A DNA stretch of 64,000 nucleotides from Darksidea phi (lineage: Eukaryota > Ascomycota > Dothideomycetes > Pleosporales > Lentitheciaceae): positions 186,001 to 250,000 of the forward strand of contig JASJFT010000040.1 in the NCBI GenBank assembly GCA_030770425.1. The letters are read 5' to 3'. Made by a program: the position numbers and the translations under genes. The notes beneath the pieces were generated by a model. That model was not told where the DNA came from. It did not search any database and saw only the letters and a program-made list of their open reading frames with translations. How positions within the stretch are numbered: position 1 is the stretch's first letter; the number at the start of each line of letters is the position of its first letter. Positions 22,331 to 33,275 of this stretch are shown in pieces.

Positions 22331-22716
22331 ATGCACAAAAAGGCCCGAAAGCCTGTCCCTGTGACCGGAAGCTCGCTTTTTGGGGACTCTGACAGCAACA
22401 TCTCTTGCGTACCCGGGCTTAACCAACTCGAGACAAATAATGTGCCTGTTCTTGAAGCCCCTGTATGTATCCCTTCTCTTTATGGTCTAATGACGTAAGC
22501 TCCGTTTCACTGAATATTCAATAGGCAAAACCCAAGAAGTACAAGTACTTCTTCCAGTGTGTGAGTATCCCAGACGGTTGATACCTGCATCAGCCCACTA
22601 ACAATCTATAGAGTGCGTGTGGCCACCCATCAATCCCATATCGGAATCGAGCGTGTCCGAGCTGTGGTCATGCAAGATGCAACGCTTGCGTCATTGCCAA
22701 GGTGCTAGTCAAATAG
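22331..22716 (+). CDS. Small cysteine-rich, probable zinc-binding protein, 90 aa, 3 exons
   Basis: Exons 22331-22462, 22525-22560 and 22612-22716, joined by introns of 62 nt (GTATGT..AATAG) and 51 nt (GTGAGT, CTAAC, CTATAG), all phase 0. The C-terminus reads FQCSACGHPSIP..., RACPSCGHARCNACV, giving three CxxC knuckles and two GH residues. This is the spacing of a small zinc ribbon/knuckle. The N-terminal 40 residues are basic then disordered. The first ATG of the frame (MHKKARKPV) is used; the frame is open further upstream, so a longer form cannot be excluded. Fungal genomes contain many short proteins of this style without assigned function. It is too short and split to be seen as one ORF. 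Confidence 0.7.
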
Positions 22717-23619
22717 CTTTGGTTTAACGACGGCTCCCGACACAATGATTTCTTCGTATAATTAAGAGGAAATAGCGGCGTCTCCGAAGGTTCTCTGTTA
22801 TCGGTGCTAGATGGTATGGTTGTTATTGTCTAAAGGGCTGCAAACAATCGATTCACTTATGCTCACTGCTGCCTAATTTGACGTGCCTACCTTAACCATG
22901 AATTGAAGCTTGGCTTTTATGCATCTTAGCGTCCTTCATGCAATATTGGAAGGGGGAAACGCCCGACTGGTCATGTGCGTCAAATCATGGTACCGGTCAG
23001 ACCCCAGCGACCTCGGATGATGAGGCGGGCCGTAGTCAGCAGGCACCACTTGGCCAGGCCGTCCTTCGACTTCTCCTCCCAGGATTATTCATCGATCAAG
23101 GAGTCGACTATCTCGTCACTCCAAGATTCCCATGCTGATACTGCTTTGCTGCAGTTCCTCCGAGCGGACCTCAATGCGTATCAACTGGCTAAGTGCACTG
23201 GACTGGACAGCTTGACGCATGTCCATGGATCTCGCCGGAAACCTCCGCCTACCCGTCATAGAAGCGCTTTCCAAAGTCTGAATACAGGTATTCAGAGTCC
23301 AAGACCCCAGGTGACACCTGAATAACAACGTCGATAGGCGTCAATGTCACCAGGTCCAATCTAAGCATGCTTTCTAGAACTGATGAGTTCGTATTCGTGC
23401 TCCAGGCAGTCGATCCCTTCCCAAATACGCAGGCACATGTCGCATCCGTTTTAGCCGATGACCTCAGCTGCTTCCCATCTGACGTAGGGTTCTGTGAGCG
23501 CCATATATCTAGTGCATATCGTCTCAGTCGATCTCTCCTCTTCGGTGAGGTAGGCAATTTGATAGGCAATTAAATCTTCTAGGCTAATTACAAAATTACA
23601 ATGCTATTTAGGTGGAAAA
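22717..23619. other. Intergenic, unrecognised short ORFs
   Basis: A plus-strand ORF at 22975-23325 has a helical, mildly coding-like stretch (DFSSQDYSSIKESTISSL) but no identifiable domain. The N-terminal part of the downstream HET gene was not found here. Confidence 0.4.
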
Positions 23620-24407
23620 ATGCTTAATAACGGCGCTGAAGGCTCTGGAAGTGTCAATTTCCTTATCGGAATCCTCCGCAAAGCATCTAGCACGGCCTAT
23701 ATGCCTTCACCCCTAATTAACCTTCGTGATATTGGGACGTCGGGGGAAGTCCGACATGTTTTTAATGCCGAAGTCGAGCTTATCGCACTATGTGGCATAG
23801 CAAAGGCTCTCTCATTAACAATCCCTGGTGGTTACTACGCGGACATATGGGCGGAATGGTGGCTGTAGAGGCTTCTCTGGGCTGTAGATTAATGGCTCTC
23901 AGGAGATGAGATGGTATACAATCGACCACAGGGGGACTATAGAGCACCCTCGTGGTCGTGGGCATCTGTCGACGCTCCTATAGAGCCGTGGAGAGCAGAG
24001 GCAAAATTCACACAAACGCTAGTCGAACTGCAATCGATATCCACCACGCCGGCCACTGAAGACCCCTTCGGTCAGCTATCCGGAGGAGAGATCGCACTGA
24101 AAGGGAAGATTTTCAATCTTCCTCACTTCCGTGCGCTGGCAATCGTAGAATGGAGCGGTCTACCCTTGTACGCATTCAGTCTGGACGACCGTGACACAAC
24201 GGCATTTTCAATAATCAGACCTTCTTCCTCCCACTGGTGAAATCACCAGACCGCTCGTCATACGGCGACCTTACTATTTGTGGGCTGCTTTTGCAAGTCG
24301 CCGAGCGTGACCCCGGCCAAAGGACGGCTTTTCAACGTGTCGGATATACGGTCGTTTCTGAAATCGAAGGAAACGTAACTCGCTCAGGTCATCTGGTTCA
24401 GAATTAG
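23620..24407 (+). pseudogene. Broken HET (heterokaryon incompatibility) domain gene, C-terminal part
   Basis: The C-terminal portion of a HET-domain protein is readable: an ALCGIAKAL block, GGYYADIWAEWW, LLWAVD, then YRAPSWSWASVDAPIE (a very characteristic HET-protein tail) and finally GLLLQVAERDPGQR...RVGYTVV. The reading frame is interrupted by TAG at 23866-23868 and TAA about 24 bases later. It shifts frame after TGA 24238-24240, with the final segment from 24270 to TAG 24405. No HET core (the usual WVDTLCI-type segment) is found upstream. It is a truncated, inactivated copy. Confidence 0.75.
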
Positions 24408-25338
24408 ACACCGCCCCCATGGCTGGAAGAAGGCTTGGAAGTTGTTTTCATAGTTTGAGAAATATCTGAAGCTTGGTAGTGGTGCTACAAGTCGGAGCAA
24501 CTGGCGTCCGCCACACGCATCCAGCACAAGCTACTACCACCACCGCAGCGTTGATCACATCAACGCTGCTTATTAATGAAGAGCAAACATCATCTTTTTT
24601 TCCACAATTGATACGGCGCCTCTTCTTGAGTGCCTAGAGGAAGAAACAAGTAGCGGAACGGGTGAACGCGCCACTTAACATTGAACCTTACCGTCACTAT
24701 AGACAACCTGCTGCGACATCAAACGCCCACACCACACATCACAAAGACTAAAAGAATGTACCCCCAACTTTAGTCCACTAGGAGAAGAGTCTCACTCAAC
24801 TAGCGGTTCTGAAAATGGGTGCTCGCACCGGTCTCTACCCAAGTCACCCGTCTCGCGACAGAACAACTGGGTTGTGACCAGGACACGAATTGCTCTTGCG
24901 CATGTTTGCCTCGAAGGCACCAGACCGTACAAGCCATGGAAGTATAAGGCTGATTGCACGTCTGCGGATCTGTTCGACTGCGCTGGGACAAGGAGAAGTC
25001 GAGAAATATGTTCGCAGTGCGCGCTTTATAAGTTGGGGAAGGACGGAGAATGTCAGACCGATCGGGGTGGTGAAGGTGAATGCGGAAAGAGCGACGGTGA
25101 ATGCGGAAAGAGCGACGGTGAATGCGGAAAGAGCGACGGTGAATGCGGAAAGAGCGACGGTGAATGGGAAGAGAGACGCCAGGTGATGGGCGAGAAGGAC
25201 CCGAGGAAAAGACCAGATGTCATGTATTCTCCACTTACCGCTATGCGTCCCTGCGCCGCCAATGCATGAGTTGAGTAGTGTACACATACTATACAGAATT
25301 ACAACCACACTACCACAAAGTATATATACATCAAAAGA
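24408..25338. other. Intergenic with a minisatellite
   Basis: Flank between the HET remnant and CYM1. ORFs crossing 24844-25308 exist on both strands only because the 21-bp repeat keeps all frames open; none has a recognisable domain. Confidence 0.5.
25075..25158 (+). repeat. 21-bp minisatellite, 4 perfect copies
   Basis: Four identical 21-bp units beginning GGTGAATGCGGAAAG, followed by a partial fifth unit (GGTGAATGG). No gene could be assigned across it. Confidence 0.95.
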
Positions 25339-28300
25339 TTAGTTTGCAGCAGTAGCACCCTCAGGCATCTGTTGCGCAATCTCCTCCACCTTTTCCGCCA
25401 TATGCAAGTCGTGAATCTCCCAACCATTCACCGCACTCGCCCAATCTTTCTTTTCCCCTAGAATAGCAACACTGCTTTCCGACGCGCGCTGTACGAGGAA
25501 CTGATCTGCGACGCGCTGGACGTCTTCAGCGGTAACATCAAGCAAGCGCTCACGCCTTGTTTGGAGCATATCGTCGGTGATACCAGAGAGAAATAGTCGC
25601 ATGCCTTCCTGGCTGACGGACTGAGGAGCATCGTAGCCCTGAAAGACGCTGAGCTTAGCTTCTTCGAGGTCTTGTGCTGTCCAGGTACGATCGCGTGCCC
25701 ATTCGCCTGCCTCAGCCATGATCTTCATGGTGTTTTGCGGATTCGGGTCGCGGTAGCTGTACATACCGAAAAGGCCGCCGAGAGAACGCGAGTACGCTCC
25801 GCCGCCATAAGCGCCTCCCTTTTCACGGATCTCATGGTGGAGGTGCTTGTGCGTCAATAGTTGGGCGAGGATCTCGAGAGGTGCGCCTGAGGCGTTGACG
25901 TAGGGTACCGTCTTTATGGCGCGCCCAGAGTAGTAAACCTGGTAGGGGAGTGGAAAGAACGATTTGACGTTGCGTGCGTACTGTGTCTTTGCAGACTCCC
26001 AAGGGGTCGCGGTCTTTTTTGGTAGACTTTCGAGGAAGTGACTGAGAGCCTGTTGATTCGAAGCCGCGCTTTCGGTGCCACAATTAAGGGCAACGCTGAG
26101 CTGATTGGAGTTGGCGATGGCGAACCGTTGTATAGTCTTCAGCTTCTCGATAACATCGCTGAGCGACTCAGTCGGTACCCTGGACGCCAGGCCTGTGGTT
26201 AGCTTTACTTGAGTTAAGCCTCCCGTCTGCTCATTTAGCCTGCCAACGGGGGTTAGACCAGCTTCTGCGAACGTTCGCGCGAAGGAATGGCCAGACTCGG
26301 CTATGGAGTTAATGGCGCCGCTCGCTGAGGACTGAAGCAATTCTCGAATGTTTTTCTCGGCCTCAGGTCCGTCAAAGTTGGTTTCTGTGACGATGATTCG
26401 AAGAAGCTCGTACATGTCAGGGATATTGCGGTCCAGCGCGAAGCCTGTAAAGGACAGGCCTTCTCGATAAGTATCGAGGGCAAGCGGAGACGGCGAGGCA
26501 TGGTATCCCACCGAAATTCCACCAGTCTTCAGCTTGATGAGTTCCTCGAGCTGCTCCATCGTCTTGTTTCGTGTCCCAAGACGCATTACAGCACTGGTGA
26601 ACAACGGGATCATCTCTCTCAGCTCATCTGGTAGGTTCTCCAAAACGTGCACTGCACGAAAGTAGGTCAAGCCATTTGTAGGGGCCTCGCGCCACTGCAC
26701 TTTGACGTTCCCATTGTCGCTGTGACGAAGTCGTTTTCGTTCCTTCTCACGCGGGATGTCTTTGACATGGACAGTGGGAAGGCAGCTAAGGTCCTGATTC
26801 CTGGCTTTTTCCTGCACCTCTATGAGGTCGAGTTCTCGCTGTTCTAGATATTTCTGTGCCTCTTCCTCGCTTGGAAATGTTTTAGTAATCTCTAGTATCT
26901 TCTCCGCTAAGCGTTTGTTCTCCTCGTCCACTAGCTCTTGGCTGTATGTCTCGGAAGGGGCCATGGTGAAAGTTAACGTGTTGTCGTTCAGAAGGTATTT
27001 GTCCAGTAGACTTTCGAGATAACCTCCCTTAGCAAACCTCTCCTGGAAAGCATTGACGGTGTCCTGCCATGCAAGCGCGTCCAATGGATCTACGCCGTTG
27101 AACCAACCTGGCTTCAGTCGCTGCATCATATTCATGCCGAAATGCGCGGTCTTGTGCTTCAAAGACAGTTCTAGTTGATGCAAGATGCCGTCGACTTTGA
27201 TCTTGTCGAAACCGTTCTTCCGAGCTTCTAGGAAGGTTTTGGCGATCGCCTCTCGGACTTTAGGCACGTCCTCGTCTTTGACCGCGTTCAACCCAACAGA
27301 GAACACGCCTTTCTTTCCGGCACTATCGTATCCCGTATTCGGGCTGAAGTCTGCACCAAGTCCAGATTCAATGAGATTGCGATACAACGGTGAGCCATAG
27401 CCCTCCATTAACAGACTGCTTAGAACACCAAGAGAGAAGTTCTCTAATGTGTCCGCTGTATCACCCATCAACCAGGTCACCGAGGTCTTGAACTGCCTGT
27501 CAGCCGGAACGAGAGGATCCAATGGTCCTGGAACTGTGACGTGCTTGGGTCCGTCAAGTTTAATGGGCAGCTTAACGTCATGATCAACGGAGATCTTATC
27601 AAAGCGACTCAGTTGAGCATCGATATCCTTCAGATGTTCGGTCAAAGGCATGTTTCCGTATGTCAGCAACTTGGCATTACTCGGATGGTAGTGATCTCCA
27701 TGGAACTTCTTCAGCTGCTCCCATGTAAGATCTGTGATCTTCTGTGGGTCACCTCCGGAGTTGTTGATTGCTGGGAAGAGATGATCCTGGAATCTGATGT
27801 AGAAGAGGTAGCTTGCATCCGACATCTGTCCTTTCATCTCATTATAGACTACGCCTTTGAATACCAAACGCTTCGCATCTTCTGCACCCTCCTCTTGAGT
27901 AGCCAACGGATTCTCCGGCCCTATTCTCCATCCTTCTTGAGTGAAGTCATTTTCTTGCAATAGCGGGTGTAGTGTCGCATCGAGGTACACGGACATGAGG
28001 TTCTTGAAGTCTTGGGCATTCGTGGTGGCGAATGGGTAGGTAGTGTGATCGGAGGAGGTGAAGGCATTCATGAAGTTGGAGAGGGAACGCGGCAGCATCT
28101 TGAAGAAAGGGTCGCGGACAGGATACCTGGAGATGTCAGCTAGTTCGGGACACGGCATGGAGGGCGGGCCTACTTCTCACTGCCACAGAGGGTGGTATGC
28201 TCAAGGATGTGAGGTACTCCAGTGTCGTCTGGTGGGTTAGTCTTGAAACCAATGGAGAAGACATTATTTGCATCGTCTCGCGCAATGTGGAGGTACTCTG

Positions 28301-28520
28301 CTCCCGTCTTGTCATGCTGGAGTTCCAGCGCAGTCAGCTCCAGCTCGGGGACCTGTTTTACGCGCTTGAGTGTAAAGCCGTGAAGCTGCTCCCCAACGCT
28401 AGGAAAGCTTGAAAGGTCTGTGACGGCAGCATATCCTCGACGCCAGGGGCGTACCGGTGCCGCGCGGTGAGCACCAAACCGCCTAGAGGCTCGCAGCTGG
28501 CACCGAGCAGAGCGCAACAT
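25339..28520 (-). CDS. CYM1: Mitochondrial presequence protease (M16C, Cym1/PreP), 1044 aa, 2 exons
   Basis: Pitrilysin-family metalloprotease that degrades cleaved presequences and other peptides in the mitochondrial matrix. Exons 28520-28174 and 28126-25339; the intron is 47 nt with a GCTGAC branch site, phase 2. The N-terminus is Arg/Ala-rich with no acidic residue for 30 residues (a presequence). The inverted zinc motif HILEH is at residues 104-108, followed by [16 protein letters not shown]. The downstream [15 protein letters not shown] block contributes the third zinc ligand in this family. [18 protein letters not shown], the M16C-associated middle region and a [10 protein letters not shown].. 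[10 protein letters not shown]-terminal block complete the two-half enzyme. Length (about 1000) is as expected. Its promoter faces taxilin. Confidence 0.96.
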
Positions 28521-29198
28521 GGTCAGCTTGGATGGTGATGGGAGGAGCGGACGAGACCGTCTTCGAATAAAATGTGAAAGGCAGAGACGCTCTCTGCGCC
28601 GATTGGCCGCGAGCTAGACCCTATATGACTAATAACCATCGAGCAACTGTCAAACAACGTTAGCTTGTAGAATTTCGCTGCATATTGTGGATCATGAAGC
28701 GTTTATAATTTGGATATATCTATAGGCCCCGCTCCCGCTCATGTTTGTCGTGGTGGATGCGTCCTTGGAGTGGTGCGCTACCAGAGGGCCCGGCGATAGA
28801 CTACGACTGTGACGAAACCTCTGCTCTCGTCTACTCAGCAACGCCATCCACCCACGCCTCACGACACCCTCTCCGTCCAATCCCCCTCGACACAGCGCCG
28901 CATTTATACCACAACCTCCCACTTCCACCTTTACCCGTCGAGTTTCGCGTCCCCCACGAAGCCGGGTCCCGATTCTCCGACCGAAGCACTTCCGAGACGT
29001 CAGCGCGCACGACTCCTCAGGCGGCGCCTTGCGACCCGGCTCTCGCGTGCAGCTGATCTTGCGCCTTCTACACATGTAAAAGGTAACAGAGAGAATTGCG
29101 TGCGCGACGTTGGACCGCCTAGCAAGCTCTGCAAGACGTCACGAGGATACCTTCAGCACTGAAGCGCCCGACGAGCCAAGGGACGATTTGACGAATTC
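28521..29198. other. Divergent promoter region between CYM1 and taxilin
   Basis: 678 bp shared upstream region. ORFs within it show no domain. No specific regulatory motif is assigned. Confidence 0.5.
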
Positions 29199-31030
29199 AT
29201 GGCAACCGTCGCCCACCAGCACTATCCGACCTCGACGCACTCCCGATCGAATCCCCGTAGCATGGAAACAAGCCGTAGCGCATCCACGTCGACCTCGGCT
29301 TCAATGGCACCCGCCCAGCATGCTCCGACACCAGCGAAGAAGGGGAAGGGGAAGAAAGCTGCCGATCCTACGGAACAGCAGAAGCAGATACAAGCGAAGA
29401 TTGCGCAACTCGAGCAGGATGCTGCTGGAGACAAGGAGCAGGAGCTCGAAATTGGTGCGTTGACCCCTTCACCCGCACGTGTGGCAAGAGTGGGGCTGCT
29501 ATGGTGTCGTTCAGTTGGAAGCAAGTACCAAAGCACATAGTAATAATTGGGAGCGCCTCTTGGATGAAGATTCCCGTCTTGGCATGCCTCAAGACGGTGT
29601 GCTGCTTCTAGCTGTTTGACCCTGTACCCGCCCATACGGACAGGCCTGTCTAGTCGCAGGCCAACTTGGGGATTTCATGTTCAGGATACTTGTTTAGCCG
29701 TAGCTGACAGTGCTGCCATCACAGAGCGAGAAGTGAAGAAAGCGAACCGAGAGCTCTCGTCACTCCTTAACAATATGGACGGTCCGCTGACACGTCTCGA
29801 GGTGGTCCAGAAACGATACACGGAACTCCTTTCAGATATGAAGCGCACCGAGCGCGAGCACCAGAAGGCGAAGAAGCGCGGCGACCAGTTGCAAAAGGAA
29901 AAGGATGCGCAGAGATCAGAGTTGAACAAGGTTACTACAATGAAAGACAAGCTCGACAAGCTATCGCGAGATTTTGCCAAGGAGAATAAAAGATTGAAGG
30001 ACGAGCTGCATAAGCTGCAGACGAGCGAGTCGGCCGCACGAGAAGAGCTACACCAGCGGCTTGAGCATTTGTGGGAAGATGTGGACGAGTGTATCGCCGC
30101 GCAAAGTCAACCGGAACCACAGAATCAAGCTGATCTAGAGCTGGACGAGCTGTACGTAGCAGTGTGTCTGTGTGATAATGCGTACCCTGACATGCCGCAG
30201 ATTTCGCCAAAAGTTCAAGTCCTTCATCGACCAATACGAACTACGCGAGTTACAATTCCACTCTCTATTACGAACTAAGGAACTTGAAATACAGTACCAG
30301 ATGGCTCGTCTGGAGCAACAACGCAAACAGCAGGAAGCAGAATCGTCCAAGTCGCACCAGCTCACTAGACAAGTGTCTACCTTCTCACAGACTGAAACCG
30401 AGCTACGCACCCAGTTGAATATATACGTGGAAAAGTTCAAGCAGGTATGGCATTCGCAACGAGTTCAGCTTACAGCACATGGTTAATACTGACTAGATGC
30501 AGGTCGAAGAAACGCTCAACAACTCCAACGACCTGTTTCTCACATTTCGCAAAGAGATGGAGGAGATGTCGAAGAAGACCAAACGCCTTGAAAAAGATAA
30601 CCAAAGCCTGCAAAGGAACAAGGAGGTCACCAATCGAAATATCGCTGAGATGGTCGAGGAGCGCACAAAGATGCAAGAAGAAATAACTCGAAAGAGTAAA
30701 GAGGTGGAAGAGCAACGCAAAAAGATTGCTCGACTGGAGACGCTGTGTCGGGGCATGCAAGCGCAAGGCCGTGGTCAGGTTCCCATGACTGAATTGGAAG
30801 AAGATGAAGAAATCACAGAGAGTGAGTATGATTACGAAGACGAGGAAGATGAAGGCAGTGCCGAGTATGACGATGATACCGAAGACGACGCCTTGGAGCC
30901 GACGCCCGATCAGCGTCGGCCGTTTGGGCCTGTGCCTCCGCCTCCACCTCCGCCACAGAACCTCGCCAACGTAAAGACCAATGGTCACAAGCAAGCAAAT
31001 GGACAAGTCAACGGTGTAGTCAAGCGCTGA
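29199..31030 (+). CDS. Taxilin family coiled-coil protein, 484 aa, 4 exons
   Basis: Exons 29199-29454, 29725-30151, 30201-30444 and 30503-31030; the introns are 270, 49 and 58 nt. Taxilins bind syntaxins and are linked to vesicle traffic. The N-terminus is low-complexity with a lysine patch (KKGKGKKA). From about residue 86 the protein is a long coiled coil containing taxilin signatures: KANRELSSLLNNMDGPLTRLE, RDFAKENKRLKDE, LFRQKFKSFIDQYELRE, LRTQLNIYVEKFKQVEETLNNSNDLF and EMEEMSKKTKRLEKDN. The C-terminus is acidic (EEDEEITESEYDYEDEEDEG) then proline-rich. The first intron is unusually long for this window; its donor GTGCGT and acceptor ATCACAG are inferred from frame continuity. Confidence 0.9.
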
Positions 31031-31600
31031 CATGGATGATTGCTAGATGACCCCGAGCCATTCGGGCACACCGCTTGGCTGTCGCACATCGAGAATAGGC
31101 CTCAAGGACCCATGTGTCTAGTTGCGGAAGCAGAAAGTGGAATAGCGTTTACCCACGAGGCTTGCTCAGAAAGTTTGTGCGACCATGCGATGAGTTTCTG
31201 AGTCTTTCTGGCGCTTCTTGGACATGTTGATGTGCTTGCTCTCTTCCGGGCGCATGTATACTATCGCTCCAAAGCAATGGCATGTAGCTGTTCAACCTCT
31301 CCTCAATGCTTTCGCAGGGCTATGTAAACAATCTCCAGCTCGCAAATTCACCTAAGCGGCACCAGAATACTAGTAGCAGTTGCTCAATCATGTGACTCGG
31401 TGGGCTCCATACATAGTCGACTTTGACTCCGTGAGCCTCGGCTCTTCTCACCCCCGCGCTCGAATCGCGCCTCTAGATTTCTCTATGGGCTCTACTGGGA
31501 GCTCCACGCGCCTCTTTTGCCGTGGAACAGCGGTGCCTTCTTATTCTCTGTCGATATCCTGATTCTGACTTGTTCGTTGTTCTCTCCATGCACCACAGTC
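31031..31600. other. Intergenic between taxilin and nitronate monooxygenase
   Basis: Taxilin 3' flank and promoter of the next gene. The downstream frame is open from 31517, but the protein start is placed at 31601. Nothing else recognised. Confidence 0.5.
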
Positions 31601-32650
31601 ATGTCTCCACCGTCCCTCCAAACGCCGCTCTCCAAGCTCCTAGGGATCCAATACCCTGTTATCCTCGCCGGCATGGCGCGCACATCCGGCGGCCCTCTAG
31701 CCGCGGCTGTCTCCAACGGAGGTGGGCTGGGGGTGATTGGAGGTCTCGGATATACTCCCGACCAGCTCCAAGCGATCATCGATGAGCTAAAGGACAACCT
31801 CGCGGATAAATCGCTACCCTTCGGCGTCGACCTCGCACTTCCACAAGTTGGCGGCTCAGCACGGAAGACGAACCACGATTACACGCACGGTCAACTAGAT
31901 GAGCTGATTGAGGTGACGATCAACAATGGGGCGAAGCTGTTTGTCAGCGCAGTGGGCGTGCCGCCTGCGCATACAATCAAAAGACTACATGAGGCGGGGA
32001 TTCTGATTATGAATATGGTCGGACACCCAAAGCATGCGGTCAAGGCACTGGATGCAGGTGTGGATATCGTGTGTGCGCAAGGCGGAGAAGGCGGAGGACA
32101 CACAGGCGATATCGCAAACTCGATCCTCATCCCAGCCGTCGTCGACGTAGCGCGCAAATACAAGAGCCCATTGACTGGTCAGCCCGCAATGGTCGTCGCC
32201 GCGGGCGGAATCTACAACGGGCGCAGTTTAGCAAGCAGCTTGATGCAAGGCGCGCAGGGCGTATGGGTTGGCACGCGGTTTGTCGCCTCGGTGGAAGCCG
32301 GCTGCTCGCAGATGCACAAGGAGAATGTCGTCTCCGCAACATTCACGGATACCGACCGGACATTAGTCGTCAGTGGGCGGCCGCTGAGGGTCAAGCTGAA
32401 CGATTATATTAAGGACTGGCATGCACGACCGGAGGAGATCAAGAAGCTGACTGAAAGTGGGATTGTCCCGATTGCGAAGGATATGGATGATGGGAAAGAT
32501 GTGGATATTCCGTTTTTGATGGGTCAGGTTGCTGGCGTGGTGCAGGATATCAAACCTGCGAAGCAGATTGTGGACGAGATGGTGGAGGAGGCTATCGATA
32601 TGCTGAAGCTGGGACAGACGTATATTGGTACGCCGAGCAGCAAGCTATAG
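31601..32650 (+). CDS. Nitronate monooxygenase (2-nitropropane dioxygenase family), 349 aa, PTS1
   Basis: FMN-dependent TIM-barrel enzyme that oxidises alkyl nitronates such as propionate-3-nitronate. Family blocks are visible: LLGIQYPVILAGMA near the N-terminus, AVSNGGGLGVIGG, the central CAQGGEGGGHTGDI with the family histidine, then VAAGGIYNG and GAQGVWVGTRF for FMN phosphate binding. It is a single exon. I start at MSPPSLQ because the longer frame (from 31517) adds a hydrophobic, non-homologous stretch, and the ATG at 31601 has a good context. The last three residues are S-K-L, a canonical type 1 peroxisomal targeting signal, so a peroxisomal location is likely. Length fits the family. 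Confidence 0.94.
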   Translation: MSPPSLQTPLSKLLGIQYPVILAGMARTSGGPLAAAVSNGGGLGVIGGLGYTPDQLQAIIDELKDNLADKSLPFGVDLALPQVGGSARKTNHDYTHGQLDELIEVTINNGAKLFVSAVGVPPAHTIKRLHEAGILIMNMVGHPKHAVKALDAGVDIVCAQGGEGGGHTGDIANSILIPAVVDVARKYKSPLTGQPAMVVAAGGIYNGRSLASSLMQGAQGVWVGTRFVASVEAGCSQMHKENVVSATFTDTDRTLVVSGRPLRVKLNDYIKDWHARPEEIKKLTESGIVPIAKDMDDGKDVDIPFLMGQVAGVVQDIKPAKQIVDEMVEEAIDMLKLGQTYIGTPSSKL

Positions 32651-33275
32651 GGAGAGTCGCCCTCGAAATCATGCCCAGCATGCGCGGTCCAATAGAAAGT
32701 GAATTCGTCCGTAGTTCGGTCGGGCGTGCGACTGCAGGTTCGCTCCCAAATAGTAATCAACGCGGTCAGACTCTTGTCCAACCGTCCAGAAAGCCATGTC
32801 CAATGTAGGCTGCCGCAACCCAAAAATGAACAAAATCTCGTGCTGAAGTGCTACAGGACGAACGCCATAGAATAACTGGCGCGAGTGTCAACCGGTAGAG
32901 CAGTTTGACAGGTGCTCGCATTCTGGCGCGCTGCCCCAAAGAATCCGAAAGCTCGGTAGATCTGCAACTAGGATCCTCACAACCCCAGCAACTCCAACTT
33001 CTCAGGAGAGGAGAAGAAGAACACCGATCAACCTCGCGCCTCTCTTCCACGCATGCCCTAATTCTATTTCTTTACCTCGCCGCGCTCGTCGTTCTCCTCG
33101 CCGGCATATTCCGTCTATTCTTCCTCCAGCAGCAGATCCCGGCCGCTCTAGCTCGTGGCTTGTGCCGGCCACTATCGCCTCGCTCGTCCCACGGCTCGCC
33201 GATAGCTAGCATCATATAGATGTTGCTACGTCGGCCGCTTCCTCCTCTGAACAAGAGTCGCAGCGGCGCATACTC
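32651..33275. other. Intergenic or 5' exon region of the kinase gene
   Basis: The frame just before 33276 (DVATSAASSSEQESQRRIL) continues smoothly into the kinase and is preceded by ATAG at 33216-33219, so an upstream N-terminal exon probably lies here. An ORF at 32905-33219 has a hydrophobic segment, but I could not join it in frame with confidence. Confidence 0.45.

Noticed and set aside
24844..25308. 154-codon minus ORF with FTVALSA repeats and 131-codon plus ORF with GECGKSD repeats
   Set aside because: Both are opened by the stop-free 21-bp minisatellite; no domain, no splice or start support on either strand.
30470..31033. 187-codon ORF on the minus strand
   Set aside because: Complete antisense shadow of the taxilin last exon; hydrophobicity comes from reversed Glu/Lys codons.
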